Below, piece after piece: positions 17,082-26,824 of a stretch of DNA of 64,000 nt. Under the pieces are notes generated by a model. That model was not told the DNA's origin. It saw only the letters and a program-made list of their open reading frames with translations, and ran no database searches. This DNA is from Cryobacterium glaciale (GTDB lineage Bacteria; Actinomycetota; Actinomycetes; Actinomycetales; Microbacteriaceae): positions 124,001 through 188,000 of the forward strand of contig NZ_SOEY01000028.1 in assembly GCF_004402535.1 (NCBI RefSeq), written 5' to 3'. The position numbers and the translations under genes were made by a program. How positions within the stretch are numbered: the stretch's first letter is position 1; every line of letters begins with the position of its first letter.

Positions 17082-18233
17082 TTATTTGACGCGCGTATAG
17101 AAGGGGAGAGACGTGACCGTAGCCGGAATGCGGGTGCCGCGCACGTCGACGTAGACCTCGGTACCGAGGCGGGCCAGGTCGGGGGTGACGTAGGCCATGG
17201 CGATCGGGTAGCCCAGGGTCGGCGAGAGCGCGCCGCTCGTGATCACGCCGTCGGCGGTGGTCGCGTCGAGGCTGCGGAAGATCGCATAGTCGGCCCGCCC
17301 GGCCCGTTTGCCCGCGGCGATCAGACCCACCAAAACGGATGCCCCCGCCGCCGGTCCGGCAACGCTTGCGGCCCGGCCGACGAAGTCGTTCTCCTTATTC
17401 AGGTTGACCACCTTGCCGAGGCCGGCCTGCGCCGGAAAGGTGGTGAGGGTGAGTTCGTGGCCGTAGAGCGGCATGCCGGCTTCGAGCCGGAGGGTATCGC
17501 GGCTGGCCAGCCCGGCCGGAACCAGACCGTGATCGGCGCCGGCGACAACGAGGGCATCCCAGAGTTCGCGGGCCTGGTCGGCCGCGAGGTAGAGCTCGAA
17601 GCCGTCTTCGCCGGTGTACCCGGTGCGGGCGACCAGCAGCGGGTGGCCGCGGAAGAAGGCATCCGTGATGCGGTAGTACTTCATGAAGTGCAGGTCGGTG
17701 CCCAGATCGGTCACGCCCGCGGTGGCGTCGAGGATGGCGAGGGCGTTCGGTCCCTGCACGGCGATGAGGGCGTAGTCGTCGCTCTGGTCGACGACTACGA
17801 CATCGAAGTCGGCGGCACGCGCGAGCAGCGCATCGAAAGCGGGGAACCGGTTCCCGGCGTTGGCCACGACGAGGAACTTGGCGTCACCCCGGCGGTAGAC
17901 GACGAGGTCGTCGATGATGCCGCCATTTTCGTTCAGCAGCAGGCTGTACTTGGCCTGCCACAGCTCGATGACGGAGAGCTTGCCGGCGAGCGCGTAGTCG
18001 AGGTAAGCGGCGGCATCCGGGCCTTCGACCAGGATCTCGGCCATATGGGAGAGGTCGAACAGTCCGGCCTGGTGGCGCACGGCGTGGTGCTCGGCCAGGT
18101 CGCTCGAATAGCGCACCGGCATCTGCCAGCCGGCGAAGTCGGTGAAGCTCGCACCGGCGTCGACGTGCGCCTGGTGCAGGGGCGAGAACCGTTCGGTGCT
18201 GGAGGCGGGGGTGCTGGAGTCGGCCGAGGTCAT
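17082..18233 (-). CDS. gcvT: Aminomethyltransferase, T-protein of glycine cleavage
   Basis: From the ATG at 18233 this is a 383-residue T-protein. It has the folate-binding GcvT domain (VDAGASFTDFAGWQMPVRYS at the start, LFDLSHMAEI at about residue 57) and the C-terminal beta-barrel. It transfers the methylene group to tetrahydrofolate and releases ammonia. The chosen start has a GGAGAAC ribosome site. Reading further upstream would translate the riboswitch expression platform, so longer starts are rejected. First gene of the operon. Confidence 0.95.
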   Translation of the reverse strand: MTSADSSTPASSTERFSPLHQAHVDAGASFTDFAGWQMPVRYSSDLAEHHAVRHQAGLFDLSHMAEILVEGPDAAAYLDYALAGKLSVIELWQAKYSLLLNENGGIIDDLVVYRRGDAKFLVVANAGNRFPAFDALLARAADFDVVVVDQSDDYALIAVQGPNALAILDATAGVTDLGTDLHFMKYYRITDAFFRGHPLLVARTGYTGEDGFELYLAADQARELWDALVVAGADHGLVPAGLASRDTLRLEAGMPLYGHELTLTTFPAQAGLGKVVNLNKENDFVGRAASVAGPAAGASVLVGLIAAGKRAGRADYAIFRSLDATTADGVITSGALSPTLGYPIAMAYVTPDLARLGTEVYVDVRGTRIPATVTSLPFYTRVK

Positions 18234-18278
18234 GAGTTCTCCGGGGGACAGGGCCGAACAGGAGCGGCCGCGTGTGTG

Positions 18279-18298
18279 CGGGGCTCGGTTGAGCCCCG
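18279..18298 (-). promoter_or_regulatory. Hairpin in the glycine riboswitch expression platform
   Basis: A perfect 8-bp stem (18279-18286 with 18291-18298) with a 4-base loop lies between the second aptamer and the gcvT ribosome site. Its right arm is close to aptamer P1, so glycine binding could change its folding. Whether control is by termination or by translation cannot be decided; no long U-run follows. Confidence 0.5.
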
Positions 18299-18317
18299 TG
18301 GGAACTCCCCCTCTGTC

Positions 18318-18497
18318 GCTCGTGCCTGAGAGCTTCACCAGCGCGTGCGCTGACTTTCACCGTGGGCGAGACCGGCAAGCGCGCCCGGTCTTCTTTTCAG
18401 AGTGGCCAGTCCGATGCGGTACGAGTACCTGAGAGATTGTCGGGGAGGATTGCTCCTTCGGTGTTCGCACGCTTTCGCGTCGAACTCTCCCGCATCG
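18318..18497 (-). ncRNA. Tandem glycine riboswitch upstream of gcvT
   Basis: Read on the minus strand, the leader shows the first aptamer from GGGAGAG (about 18491) through CACCGAAGGAGCAA to CTCTCAGG (about 18428). A second aptamer runs from CCACTCTG (about 18406) through CACGGTGAAAGTCAGCG to CTCTCAGGCACG (about 18321). The paired domains with short linker and their place upstream of gcvTHP match the known glycine riboswitch class. The 18498-18666 interval beyond it should hold the promoter; no gene is seen there. Confidence 0.93.
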
Positions 18498-18666
18498 ACC
18501 ATACGGCCCGATATTCAGTTGTGACGTGGTGCCAGCCTAGCCCGCCGCGCGGGCTGTTTCTTCCTCGACGTACGTTCAACCGTAAGGAGAACTGGACGTT
18601 CGTTGAATGTTATGTGAACCAGGAGTTTAATGAGTGTCCCTATCTCCGCAGAGAGGCGGCAGCATC

Positions 18667-19062
18667 ATGGACACAAGCTTGCTCATCTGGCTAATCGTCG
18701 GCGTCATCGTCGTGGTCGCCATCATCGGGATCGTCGTCTTCAAGTCGCGTCGGCGCCGGGAGGCCAAAGCACAGGCGGACCGTCACCAGGCGGAAGAATT
18801 GCGCTCCCAGGCGAAGGATGCCGACCTGGCGGCCCGCGAACGCGAGGCAGTGGCGACGAAGGCGCGGGGCGATGCGCTCCAGGCCCAGGTCGACTCGGAA
18901 CGTCTGCACCGGGAGGCCGCGCAAGGTCAAACGGAAGCGCAAGGCATCCGCCACCAGTCGGAGGAAAAGCTTCAGGAGGCAAACAAAGTCGATCCCGATA
19001 TCCACTCCAGTGGCGAGGCCGACCCGCGACCTGACCGTCGGCGTGACACCGACCTACACTAA
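18667..19062 (+). CDS. Small membrane-anchored coiled-coil protein, function unknown
   Basis: From the ATG at 18667 (MDTSLLIW) this is 131 residues. One strong membrane helix (about residues 4-26) is followed by RRRR, so the rest lies in the cytoplasm. That part is a charged Ala/Glu/Gln/Arg-rich helix of about 85 residues, probably a coiled coil, ending in an acidic/basic tail. Upstream in-frame starts exist (GTG at 18634); AGGCGG before 18667 supports the later one. The end overlaps the convergent tag gene by 9 bases. Homologues occur widely in Microbacteriaceae, without known role. Confidence 0.7.
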   Translation: MDTSLLIWLIVGVIVVVAIIGIVVFKSRRRREAKAQADRHQAEELRSQAKDADLAAREREAVATKARGDALQAQVDSERLHREAAQGQTEAQGIRHQSEEKLQEANKVDPDIHSSGEADPRPDRRRDTDLH

Positions 19063-19701
19063 CCGCTGGCCTCCGAGGTTCTGACCCCACACCCCCGAGG
19101 TTCCACGCCGATGGCTGTCGAGCAGGTGGGTGTCGATCATGCCGATCGCCTCCATCAGCGCGAACATCGTGGTCGGGCCGACGAAGACGAAGCCGAACTT
19201 TTTTAGCGCCTTCGCCAGTAAAACGGATGCGTCGGAGCTGGTCGGCACGTCGGCCTGCGTTCGCGGCTCGGGAGTTGTGGCCGGCTGGAACCCCCAGACG
19301 AAGTCGACCAGTCCGCCCTGCTGGCGCAGCGCAACCGTCGCCCGTGCGTTGGTGATCGTCGCGCGAACCTTCAGGCGGTTGCGCACGATCTGCTCATCCT
19401 GGAGCAAGCGCGCCACGTCGTCCTCGTCGAAGGCGGCGACCCGGTCGGGGTCGAAGTCGGCGAAAGCCTGGCGGAACCCGGGGCGCTTCCGCAAAATGAT
19501 GGCCCAGGACAGCCCGGATTGGAACGCCTCAAGGCTGATGCGCTCGAACAGGGCGTGCTCGGTGCGCACCGGCACTCCCCACTCGGTGTCGTAGTAGTCG
19601 CGCAGCATCGGGTCGACCGAGGCCCAGGCCGGGCGGGCGAGACCGTCGGGGCCGACGATCGCGCCGGAGAGTGGTGGGGCGGCATCCGCTGGTGAAGTCA
19701 T
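19054..19701 (-). CDS. tag: DNA-3-methyladenine glycosylase I
   Basis: This 215-residue protein of the Tag family shows YYDTEWGVPVRTEHALFERI (the conserved Trp and Glu of the alkyl-base pocket) and LSWAIILRKRPGFRQAF. It removes 3-methyladenine from DNA as the first step of base excision repair. The N-terminal zinc cysteine of the E. coli enzyme is not evident, as in many actinobacterial members. It is a single gene, convergent with the small membrane protein. Confidence 0.93.
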   Translation of the reverse strand: MTSPADAAPPLSGAIVGPDGLARPAWASVDPMLRDYYDTEWGVPVRTEHALFERISLEAFQSGLSWAIILRKRPGFRQAFADFDPDRVAAFDEDDVARLLQDEQIVRNRLKVRATITNARATVALRQQGGLVDFVWGFQPATTPEPRTQADVPTSSDASVLLAKALKKFGFVFVGPTTMFALMEAIGMIDTHLLDSHRRGTSGVWGQNLGGQRLV

Positions 19702-19828
19702 CTAAACCATTAGACACCGGCCGCTCGCCGACACGTCAGTTCTGGCGATTTCTAGCGATTTTGGCGTCGAAACTCACGGCTCGGTGGCTGGGCGACGCTA
19801 AAATCGCAGCCAGAGCCAAGGAGCTACT

Positions 19829-20818
19829 ATGAGTCACGCTGCACTCGGACACTCCACCGATATTCGCGGTGACGGCACCTCGCCGGGTGCCGCGATCGAG
19901 GTGGTCAACCTGGTGAAGCGGTTCGGGCACAATCGGGCTCTGAACGGTGTCAGCTTTCAGGTGCCGCGCGGCACCGTGTTCGGCGTGATCGGCCCAAACG
20001 GTGCCGGCAAGACCACGATCATGCGAGCGCTGCTCGACATCATTCGGCCCACCTCTGGCCAGGCAACGGTGCTCGGCACCCCGTCACGGAACGCCGGCCC
20101 TGATCTGCGCCGACGCATCGGGTACCTGCCGGGCGAGCTCGTTCTGGAGGGGCGCACGAGCGGGCGCCGCCTGCTGCAGCACTACGCGGATATTTCGGGT
20201 CCGGTCACGGCTGGCCACGTGAACGAGCTCGCGGAGCGCCTGGGGCTCGACCTTGACCGGCCGGTGCGCAAGCTGTCCAAGGGCAATAAACAGAAGCTCG
20301 GCATCGTGCAGGCGTTCATGCACCAGCCGGAACTGCTCGTACTCGACGAACCCACGAGCGGTCTCGACCCGCTCATGCAACAGGAATTCTTGAGAATGGT
20401 GCGCGAAGCCCGCAACCGCGGCCAGACCGTCTTTCTCTCGTCCCATGTGATCAGTGAGATTCAGCAGGCCGCCGATGAGGTCGCGATTTTGCGCGACGGG
20501 CGCATCGTCACGATCAACAGCGTCGAGGAGCTGCGCACCACCGCTATTCGGCACCTCCGCCTTGTCGCGAGCGGCATCCGCCCGACCGACCTGGCCGCGA
20601 TTCTCGGCGCTCTCCAGGGCGTCACCACCCTCGATTGCACCCTCACCGCGACCGGTGATGCGGAAGCCGTCGCGACCCTGAGCGGTGCGATCGCGCCGTT
20701 CGTGCAGGCGATCGGGGCCCTGCAGGTGCGGGATCTGGTGTTGGAAGAACCCGACCTGGAGGAATCCGTGTTGAAACTGTATTCCGCACCGGTAGCCGCC
20801 GCGGTGGTGACGAAGTGA
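19829..20818 (+). CDS. ABC-2 type exporter ATPase
   Basis: This 329-residue ATPase has Walker A GPNGAGKTT (about residue 55), Walker B LLVLDEPTSGLD and an H-loop histidine in SSHVISEI. The usual signature is replaced by LSKGNKQKLG, common in the drug/antibiotic-exporter branch (CcmA-like). A C-terminal extension of about 80 residues follows. Its GTGA stop overlap with the permease gene marks a two-gene operon. AAGGAG precedes the ATG. The substrate is unknown. Confidence 0.92.
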   Translation: MSHAALGHSTDIRGDGTSPGAAIEVVNLVKRFGHNRALNGVSFQVPRGTVFGVIGPNGAGKTTIMRALLDIIRPTSGQATVLGTPSRNAGPDLRRRIGYLPGELVLEGRTSGRRLLQHYADISGPVTAGHVNELAERLGLDLDRPVRKLSKGNKQKLGIVQAFMHQPELLVLDEPTSGLDPLMQQEFLRMVREARNRGQTVFLSSHVISEIQQAADEVAILRDGRIVTINSVEELRTTAIRHLRLVASGIRPTDLAAILGALQGVTTLDCTLTATGDAEAVATLSGAIAPFVQAIGALQVRDLVLEEPDLEESVLKLYSAPVAAAVVTK

Positions 20819-21648
20819 CCGCGCTTCAGGACCGACCGCAAAACGTGCGTCGGGCACCGCTGCCGCTGTTTGGCAAGGCGTTCTCCGATTCCTGGCGGGG
20901 ACTGCTCGGCTGGGGCGTCGGGCTCGCCGCCGCCGCTTTTCTCTACCTGCCGATCTACCCGAGCATGAGCGGCGCGTCGGGCATGCAGGAGCTGCTCGAC
21001 AACCTGCCGCCCGAGCTGATCAAAACCCTCAATTACGACCAGATCGGCACCGGCGCCGGTTACACCCAGGCCACCTTGTTCGGCCTGCTCGGGTTTCTGC
21101 TGCTGAGCATCGCGGCGACCGGCTGGGGTGCCGGTGCACTCGGCGGCGACGAGGAATCCGGGCAGCTCGAGCTCACGCTGGCTCACGGGGTGACGCGCGT
21201 GCAGGTGGCGATGGCCCGGTTCTTCGCCATTGCCGTCAAGATCCTCGCTCTGTCGGCATTGCTGTTCCTGGTCGTTCTCGTGCTCAACGATTCCGCCCAG
21301 CTTGAGATCGAGGTGGGAGACCTGCTCGGGACCAGCCTGATTTTCGCCGGCGTGTCGCTGCTGACGGCATCCGTTGCGCTGCTCGGCGGTGCACTGACCG
21401 GGCGACGCATCGGCGGGATCGCGGGTGGAACCACCGTGGCCGTGCTGGGCTACGTCTTTAATGCGCTCGGAAACCAGAGCGCGAGCTTGGAGTGGCTGCA
21501 CACCCTGAGCCCGTACTACTGGGCGTTCGGCGACAGCCCGCTGAGCACCGGGGCGAACGTGACGACCACTATCGTGTTTTACGCCGCCTCACTCGTGCTC
21601 GCGGCCGCTGCGGCCATCGCCCTGCGCCAACGCGATATCGGCGTCTGA
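20815..21648 (+). CDS. ABC-2 type exporter permease
   Basis: This 277-residue membrane protein has six predicted helices. It contains a soluble loop with GDEESGQLELTLAHGVTRVQVAMARF, a hallmark of ABC-2 permeases paired with the preceding ATPase type. The GTG start overlaps the ATPase stop. It should form the efflux channel as a dimer. Transport of a peptide antibiotic or lipid-like compound is typical of relatives, but nothing here fixes the substrate. Confidence 0.88.
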   Translation: MTALQDRPQNVRRAPLPLFGKAFSDSWRGLLGWGVGLAAAAFLYLPIYPSMSGASGMQELLDNLPPELIKTLNYDQIGTGAGYTQATLFGLLGFLLLSIAATGWGAGALGGDEESGQLELTLAHGVTRVQVAMARFFAIAVKILALSALLFLVVLVLNDSAQLEIEVGDLLGTSLIFAGVSLLTASVALLGGALTGRRIGGIAGGTTVAVLGYVFNALGNQSASLEWLHTLSPYYWAFGDSPLSTGANVTTTIVFYAASLVLAAAAAIALRQRDIGV

Positions 21649-21653
21649 GGTCG

Positions 21654-22253
21654 CTAGGCCCAGGTCTCGGCCGCACCCTGCGTGAGCTCGATAATGTTAT
21701 CCAGCAAGACCGACATGGTGTCCGAGCGCAGCAGTGCAATCTGATCGAGCGGCCCGACCGGAGCGATCGCCGCGAGCTGCCAGGCTGCCGCGGTCGGATC
21801 GTGCGAGAGCGGCACATCGGGCGACCACTCCTGGTCGGAGAATTCGCTCGCGAGCGACAGGGTGCGGCGCACAAGTTGCTCCGCCTGTTCACGGCGCGGC
21901 AGCAGCGCATCGTCCCATTCCAGGTCGGGCAGCACACGAACCGTGGCGAGCGGATGCGGGTCCTCCGGCATCCACTCGGTCACCTCGATTCTGCGCTCAC
22001 CCTGCACGACCAGCCCGAGGTAGCCCTCGGGGGCTTCGAGCTGGGTGACCCGGGCGACGGTGCCGATGCTGAACCGACGTTCGCCGCCGCCCACTTCCTG
22101 GCCGCGTTCGATGAGAACAACGCCGAACTCGGCCGGCTCGGCGTCGAGCACCCGGGCCATCATCACCAGGTACCGGTCCTCGAACACCCGCAGTTGCAGC
22201 GGCATGTACGGGAAGAGCACGGAACCCAGGGGGAACATCGGCAGGGTCGTCAT
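21654..22253 (-). CDS. LON-peptidase substrate-binding-domain protein
   Basis: The 199-residue product starting MTTLPMFPLGSVLFPYMPLQ is a stand-alone LON N-terminal (PUA-like) domain, with LRVFEDRY and EAPEGYLGLVVQGERRIEV. No AAA+ ATPase or Ser-Lys protease domain follows, as usual for this family (YcaP/YloB-like). It probably recognises unfolded or hydrophobic polypeptides; the function is not established. In-frame codons upstream to 22313 lack family similarity, so the ATG at 22253 is preferred. Convergent with the exporter permease. Confidence 0.85.
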   Translation of the reverse strand: MTTLPMFPLGSVLFPYMPLQLRVFEDRYLVMMARVLDAEPAEFGVVLIERGQEVGGGERRFSIGTVARVTQLEAPEGYLGLVVQGERRIEVTEWMPEDPHPLATVRVLPDLEWDDALLPRREQAEQLVRRTLSLASEFSDQEWSPDVPLSHDPTAAAWQLAAIAPVGPLDQIALLRSDTMSVLLDNIIELTQGAAETWA

Positions 22254-22370
22254 GGTTCCAGCGAACCACGTCGGCGGCGTTGCGCCAACCCTCGTAGGTG
22301 GAATGGGTCGCATCCGACGCGTAGCCTAGAAGGTCTACCGCTCCATTTGCGGAAGAACGAGAGGCTGTTT

Positions 22371-22721
22371 GTGGACATCACCCTGCTAGGACACTTCGTG
22401 GCCGCCGCCGAGGCTCCCGATTTTGCCCGCGCCGCGCAGGCACTGGCCATCTCGCGCGACACCCTCAGTGCGTCGGTCAAGCAGGTCGAGGCCGAACTCG
22501 GCTACGCCCTGTTCGACCGTGCCGCCGAGAGCACGACACTGACGAAGATCGGGGTGGCCTTTCTCGCCGACGCCCGCATGGAGCTCGCGCAGAAGGCTGC
22601 CCGCAGCTCGCAGCCCGGCGGCGGTTCCGGCGGAGGCAAGGCCAAGGCTAACAAGGGCAAGGGCCGCGCCCCCGCGGTGAAGGGCCAGCCGAAGCTCGGC
22701 AAGAAGCGCCAGTCGCGGTAG
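22371..22721 (+). CDS. LysR-type HTH-only protein with Lys/Gly-rich tail
   Basis: From the GTG at 22371 this is 116 residues. Residues 1-60 match the LysR N-terminal winged-helix domain (LLGHFVAAAEAPDFARAAQA, then VKQVEAELGYALFDR). The inducer-binding domain of about 200 residues is missing. In its place is a short helix, then a low-complexity tail rich in Gly, Lys and Ala (GGGSGGGKAKANKGKGRAP) ending KKRQSR. The tail is continuous with the frame, so this looks like a designed short protein rather than a broken gene. It may bind DNA like a nucleoid protein; that is inference. Confidence 0.75.
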   Translation: MDITLLGHFVAAAEAPDFARAAQALAISRDTLSASVKQVEAELGYALFDRAAESTTLTKIGVAFLADARMELAQKAARSSQPGGGSGGGKAKANKGKGRAPAVKGQPKLGKKRQSR

Positions 22722-22774
22722 CCTGCGCACGCGGCCCTTCGGCAGGACGTACGCCAGCTACCGCGCGGAGGACA

Positions 22775-22990
22775 CTAGCTCAGCGCGTTGAGCTTGAAGC
22801 CGAGTTTCATATGCACCTGAAAGTAGTCAACGGCGCCGTCCACAATGTGGCCCCTGATCTGCACAACCTCAAACCAGTCGAGGTTCTGCACCGTCTCAGT
22901 AGCGCGCTTAACCGCGTTGGCGATGGCCTCGTCGGAACCAACCTTCGACGTTCCGACCACTTCGATAACACGATAGGTATTGTCAGTCAT
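22775..22990 (-). CDS. Dodecin family flavin-binding protein (copy 1)
   Basis: The 71-residue product MTDNTYRVIEVVGTSKVG... has the dodecin fold signature: VVGTS near residue 12, NLDWFEVVQIRG at 36-47 with the flavin-stacking Trp, and the terminal strand FQVHMKLGFKL. Dodecins are hollow dodecamers that store or buffer flavin (and CoA in some actinobacteria). The ATG follows GGGAGCTCACA. A second, more divergent copy lies at 38504-38719. Upstream bases 22991-23117 hold no other gene. Confidence 0.93.
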   Translation of the reverse strand: MTDNTYRVIEVVGTSKVGSDEAIANAVKRATETVQNLDWFEVVQIRGHIVDGAVDYFQVHMKLGFKLNALS

Positions 22991-23117
22991 TGTGAGCTCC
23001 CTGGCTGTTCGACGGTGAACGGATAGGGCCACGGTACCGCGGACGAACGACGGGCAATAGGTAGCCCGGTTTTTCCGTCCACCGGATGCGCTCCGGTCGC
23101 GGGAATCGACCGGAAAG

Positions 23118-24782
<1,665 letters not shown>

Positions 24783-24830
24783 TACTCCATATTCTCATTG
24801 CGGCGACGCGGCCGGCGACCGCCCGCTATC

Positions 24831-24947
24831 TCAGCGGCAGGTGCACTGCTCGCTGGCTGGAATACCCGCCATGACATCTTCGACGTGCTGTCCGCAGCCG
24901 GTCCAGCCGATTTTCGAACAGTTTTCGCAACGGATGGGACTGCACAT
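24831..24947 (-). CDS. 38-residue Cys-rich protein (zinc-ribbon-like microprotein)
   Basis: A short frame from ATG 24947 to TGA 24831 encodes 38 residues starting MCSPIRCENCSKIGWTGCGQ and ending SEQCTCR. Six cysteines lie at about 2, 7, 10, 18, 35 and 37, plus one His at 20. A near-ideal AAGGAGACACC precedes the ATG. This matches a widespread family of tiny bacterial proteins (MCxxxxCxxCxKxxWxGCGxH) with no assigned function; metal or thiol chemistry is likely. It follows the rhodanese gene by 40 bases, probably in the same transcript. Confidence 0.82.
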   Translation of the reverse strand: MCSPIRCENCSKIGWTGCGQHVEDVMAGIPASEQCTCR

Positions 24948-24987
24948 GGTGTCTCCTTGATCAATGTGGGTGGTGGTGGGGTGGGGG

Positions 24988-25356
24988 TTACCGGGCGGTG
25001 ACGATGGCCAGGCCAGTGGATGCCGCGGCGTCCGACATTCCGCCGGCGTCAGTCAGGCCGGTGAAGCCGAGGTCAGCCATGCGGGTGACGGCCGAGGCCG
25101 ACCGATTGCCGGAAGCACAGTAGACGACGTAGTCGCCGTCGGCCGGAAGAGCCGACAGCTCCGTGTCGAACGTCGCCGACTGCACGTCGATGTTGATGGC
25201 GCCGTCGAGGTGGCCGGCCGCGTATTCGCTCGGCGTGCGCACGTCGACGATGACCGTGCCCGCGGCCAGCTCAATCGGTTCGGCCGTGGCTGAGCAGGCC
25301 GACAGCCCGAGCGCGACGGTGACGGCGATGGCCAGGGCGGCGAGGGTCTTCTTCAT
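24988..25356 (-). CDS. Rhodanese-domain lipoprotein
   Basis: This 122-residue protein has a lipoprotein signal peptide (lipobox GLSAC, Cys about 21) and a single rhodanese domain (IVDVRTPSEYAAGHLDGAIN, active-site loop YCASGNRS). The active cysteine is present. It would handle persulfide or thiosulfate sulfur, or metal-bound thiols, at the outer membrane face. The start codon is 44 bases downstream of the ATACCC-N4-GGGTAT operator, and TATAAG next to that operator can serve as its -10 region. First gene of a minus-strand unit with the Cys-rich protein. Confidence 0.9.
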   Translation of the reverse strand: MKKTLAALAIAVTVALGLSACSATAEPIELAAGTVIVDVRTPSEYAAGHLDGAINIDVQSATFDTELSALPADGDYVVYCASGNRSASAVTRMADLGFTGLTDAGGMSDAAASTGLAIVTAR

Positions 25357-25400
25357 GAGCTGCTTTCGATGGGTGCTGCGGCTGGGGGCCTGATTTACTT

Positions 25401-25416
25401 ATACCCTATGGGGTAT
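25401..25416. promoter_or_regulatory. CsoR/CstR-type operator, divergent rhodanese/MFS promoter
   Basis: ATACCC (25401-25406) and GGGTAT (25411-25416) form a perfect 6-4-6 palindrome in the 168-base gap between divergent genes. On the minus strand it abuts TATAAG, a likely -10 for the rhodanese gene. The sequence is the known target shape of the CsoR/CstR/RcnR repressors (copper or persulfide sensors). The same arms and spacing recur at 26796-26815. No csoR/cstR gene is in the window. Confidence 0.75.
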
Positions 25417-25524
25417 TCTGCACAGAGGCAAGTCCGGTCACCTGAACGCTCGCTAGAGTGTTTTCAGGCGCTCGCCACCGGTCGAGGCGCTGGCCCATCA
25501 GGGCCGCAACTAAGGGGAACGATT

Positions 25525-26784
25525 GTGAACGAGGACACGACACACGCCGAAGCGGCAGCGCCACACACCGAGCACACCGACCTGCAGAAGCGCGTCGTGC
25601 GGGTACTCATCACCGGCCAGATTCTGGGCGGCATCGGCATGGGTGCAACGCTGTCACTCGGCGCGCTGCTCGCCGCCGAGCTGTCGGGGTCGAGCGCCTG
25701 GTCGGGCATGGCCGCGACTATGAGCACCCTCGGCGCCGCGGTCGTGGCCGTGCCGCTTGCCCGCCTGGCGCAGGCACACGGGCGTCGCGTGTCGCTCGCG
25801 ACCGGCTCACTCGTGGCCGGCGCGGGAGCCGTGCTCGCGATCACCTCGGTCTCCATCGACAATTTCGTACTACTGCTGGCCGCCCTGATGCTGCTCGGCG
25901 CCGGTTCGGCGACAAATCTGCAGGCAAGATTTGCCGCAACCGACCTCGCCACCTCGCGCTTTCGCGCCCGCGACCTGTCGATCGTGGTCTGGTCCACAAC
26001 GATCGGTGCCGTGCTCGGCCCGAACCTGTTCGGACCGGGCGAAGCGCTCGGCGCCGCGCTTGGACTGCCGGCGATGACCGGAGCCTTCGCGTTCTCACTC
26101 GCTGCCACGGTCGCCGCGGCCGTGGTCTACGCGCTCGGACTTCGACCCGACCCTCTGCTGACCGCGCTGGCCGCACGCTCGGGGAGCGCGGGCATCCGTC
26201 GGGCCAGCGGTGGCCTGGCCATTCTGCGCGGCAATGCGGCGGCTCGATATGCGGTCGTCGTCATCGCGCTCAGCCATGCCACCATGGTGGCGCTGATGTC
26301 CATGGCGCCCGTGCACCTGCGCGACCACGGAGCGACCCTCACGATCGTGGGGCTGACCATAAGCCTGCACGTGGCCGGCATGTACGCCCTCTCCCCCGTG
26401 TTCGGCGCACTGTCCGACAAAGTGGGGCGACTTCCGGTCATTCTCGGCGGGCAGTCGATGCTGCTGGTCGCCCTGACCGTGGCCTGGCTCAGCGACGGGT
26501 CGCAGGGCACGATGACGCTGAGCCTGATCATTCTTGGACTGGGCTGGTCGGCATCCGTTGTGGCGGGTTCGGCGCTCGTGTCGGAGGCCGTTGAGATCGA
26601 AGATCGATCGTCACTGCAGGGGTTCTCTGACCTGTCGATGAACGCGGCCGGCGCGCTCGGCGGAGCGATTGCGGGGCCGATTCTGGCTCTGGCCGGATAC
26701 TCCGGGCTCGGCCTCGCCGCTATGGCGCTCGTCGCCGTCGTAGTCACCTGGTCGGTGCTGCGACTGCGCGATGCGCACGCCTGA
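25525..26784 (+). CDS. MFS transporter, 12 membrane segments
   Basis: From the GTG at 25525 (AAGGGGA ribosome site) this is 419 residues with two groups of six helices. Between helices 2 and 3 it has PLARLAQAHGRR and between 8 and 9 GALSDKVGRLPV, the MFS loop-2 and loop-8 motifs. This fits a proton-driven exporter. Its place between two ATACCC...GGGTAT operators suggests use in copper or sulfur/thiol stress; the substrate cannot be read from sequence. The stop is 11 bases before the second operator, so thioredoxin has its own promoter. Confidence 0.85.
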   Translation: MNEDTTHAEAAAPHTEHTDLQKRVVRVLITGQILGGIGMGATLSLGALLAAELSGSSAWSGMAATMSTLGAAVVAVPLARLAQAHGRRVSLATGSLVAGAGAVLAITSVSIDNFVLLLAALMLLGAGSATNLQARFAATDLATSRFRARDLSIVVWSTTIGAVLGPNLFGPGEALGAALGLPAMTGAFAFSLAATVAAAVVYALGLRPDPLLTALAARSGSAGIRRASGGLAILRGNAAARYAVVVIALSHATMVALMSMAPVHLRDHGATLTIVGLTISLHVAGMYALSPVFGALSDKVGRLPVILGGQSMLLVALTVAWLSDGSQGTMTLSLIILGLGWSASVVAGSALVSEAVEIEDRSSLQGFSDLSMNAAGALGGAIAGPILALAGYSGLGLAAMALVAVVVTWSVLRLRDAHA

Positions 26785-26795
26785 CGACTTCCGCA

Positions 26796-26815
26796 ATATA
26801 CCCCCATGGGTATAT
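26796..26815. promoter_or_regulatory. CsoR/CstR-type operator overlapping the thioredoxin promoter
   Basis: ATATACCC (26796-26803), four bases, then GGGTATAT (26808-26815) is a perfect 8-4-8 palindrome sharing its core with 25401-25416. TATAGT at 26813-26818 can act as -10, placing the transcription start at or next to the ATG at 26825. A repressor here would directly block RNA polymerase, and the message would be leaderless. Confidence 0.8.
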
Positions 26816-26824
26816 AGTCACACC

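Noticed and set aside
21654-22721. LON-domain gene and LysR-HTH gene as a toxin-antitoxin pair
   Set aside because: They are divergent, unrelated to known toxin families, and the LON-domain protein is a common conserved stand-alone gene.
24965-24989. G-rich run as a G-quadruplex
   Set aside because: Only three runs of three or more G lie close together, and it is just the short spacer after the rhodanese stop; no support for function.
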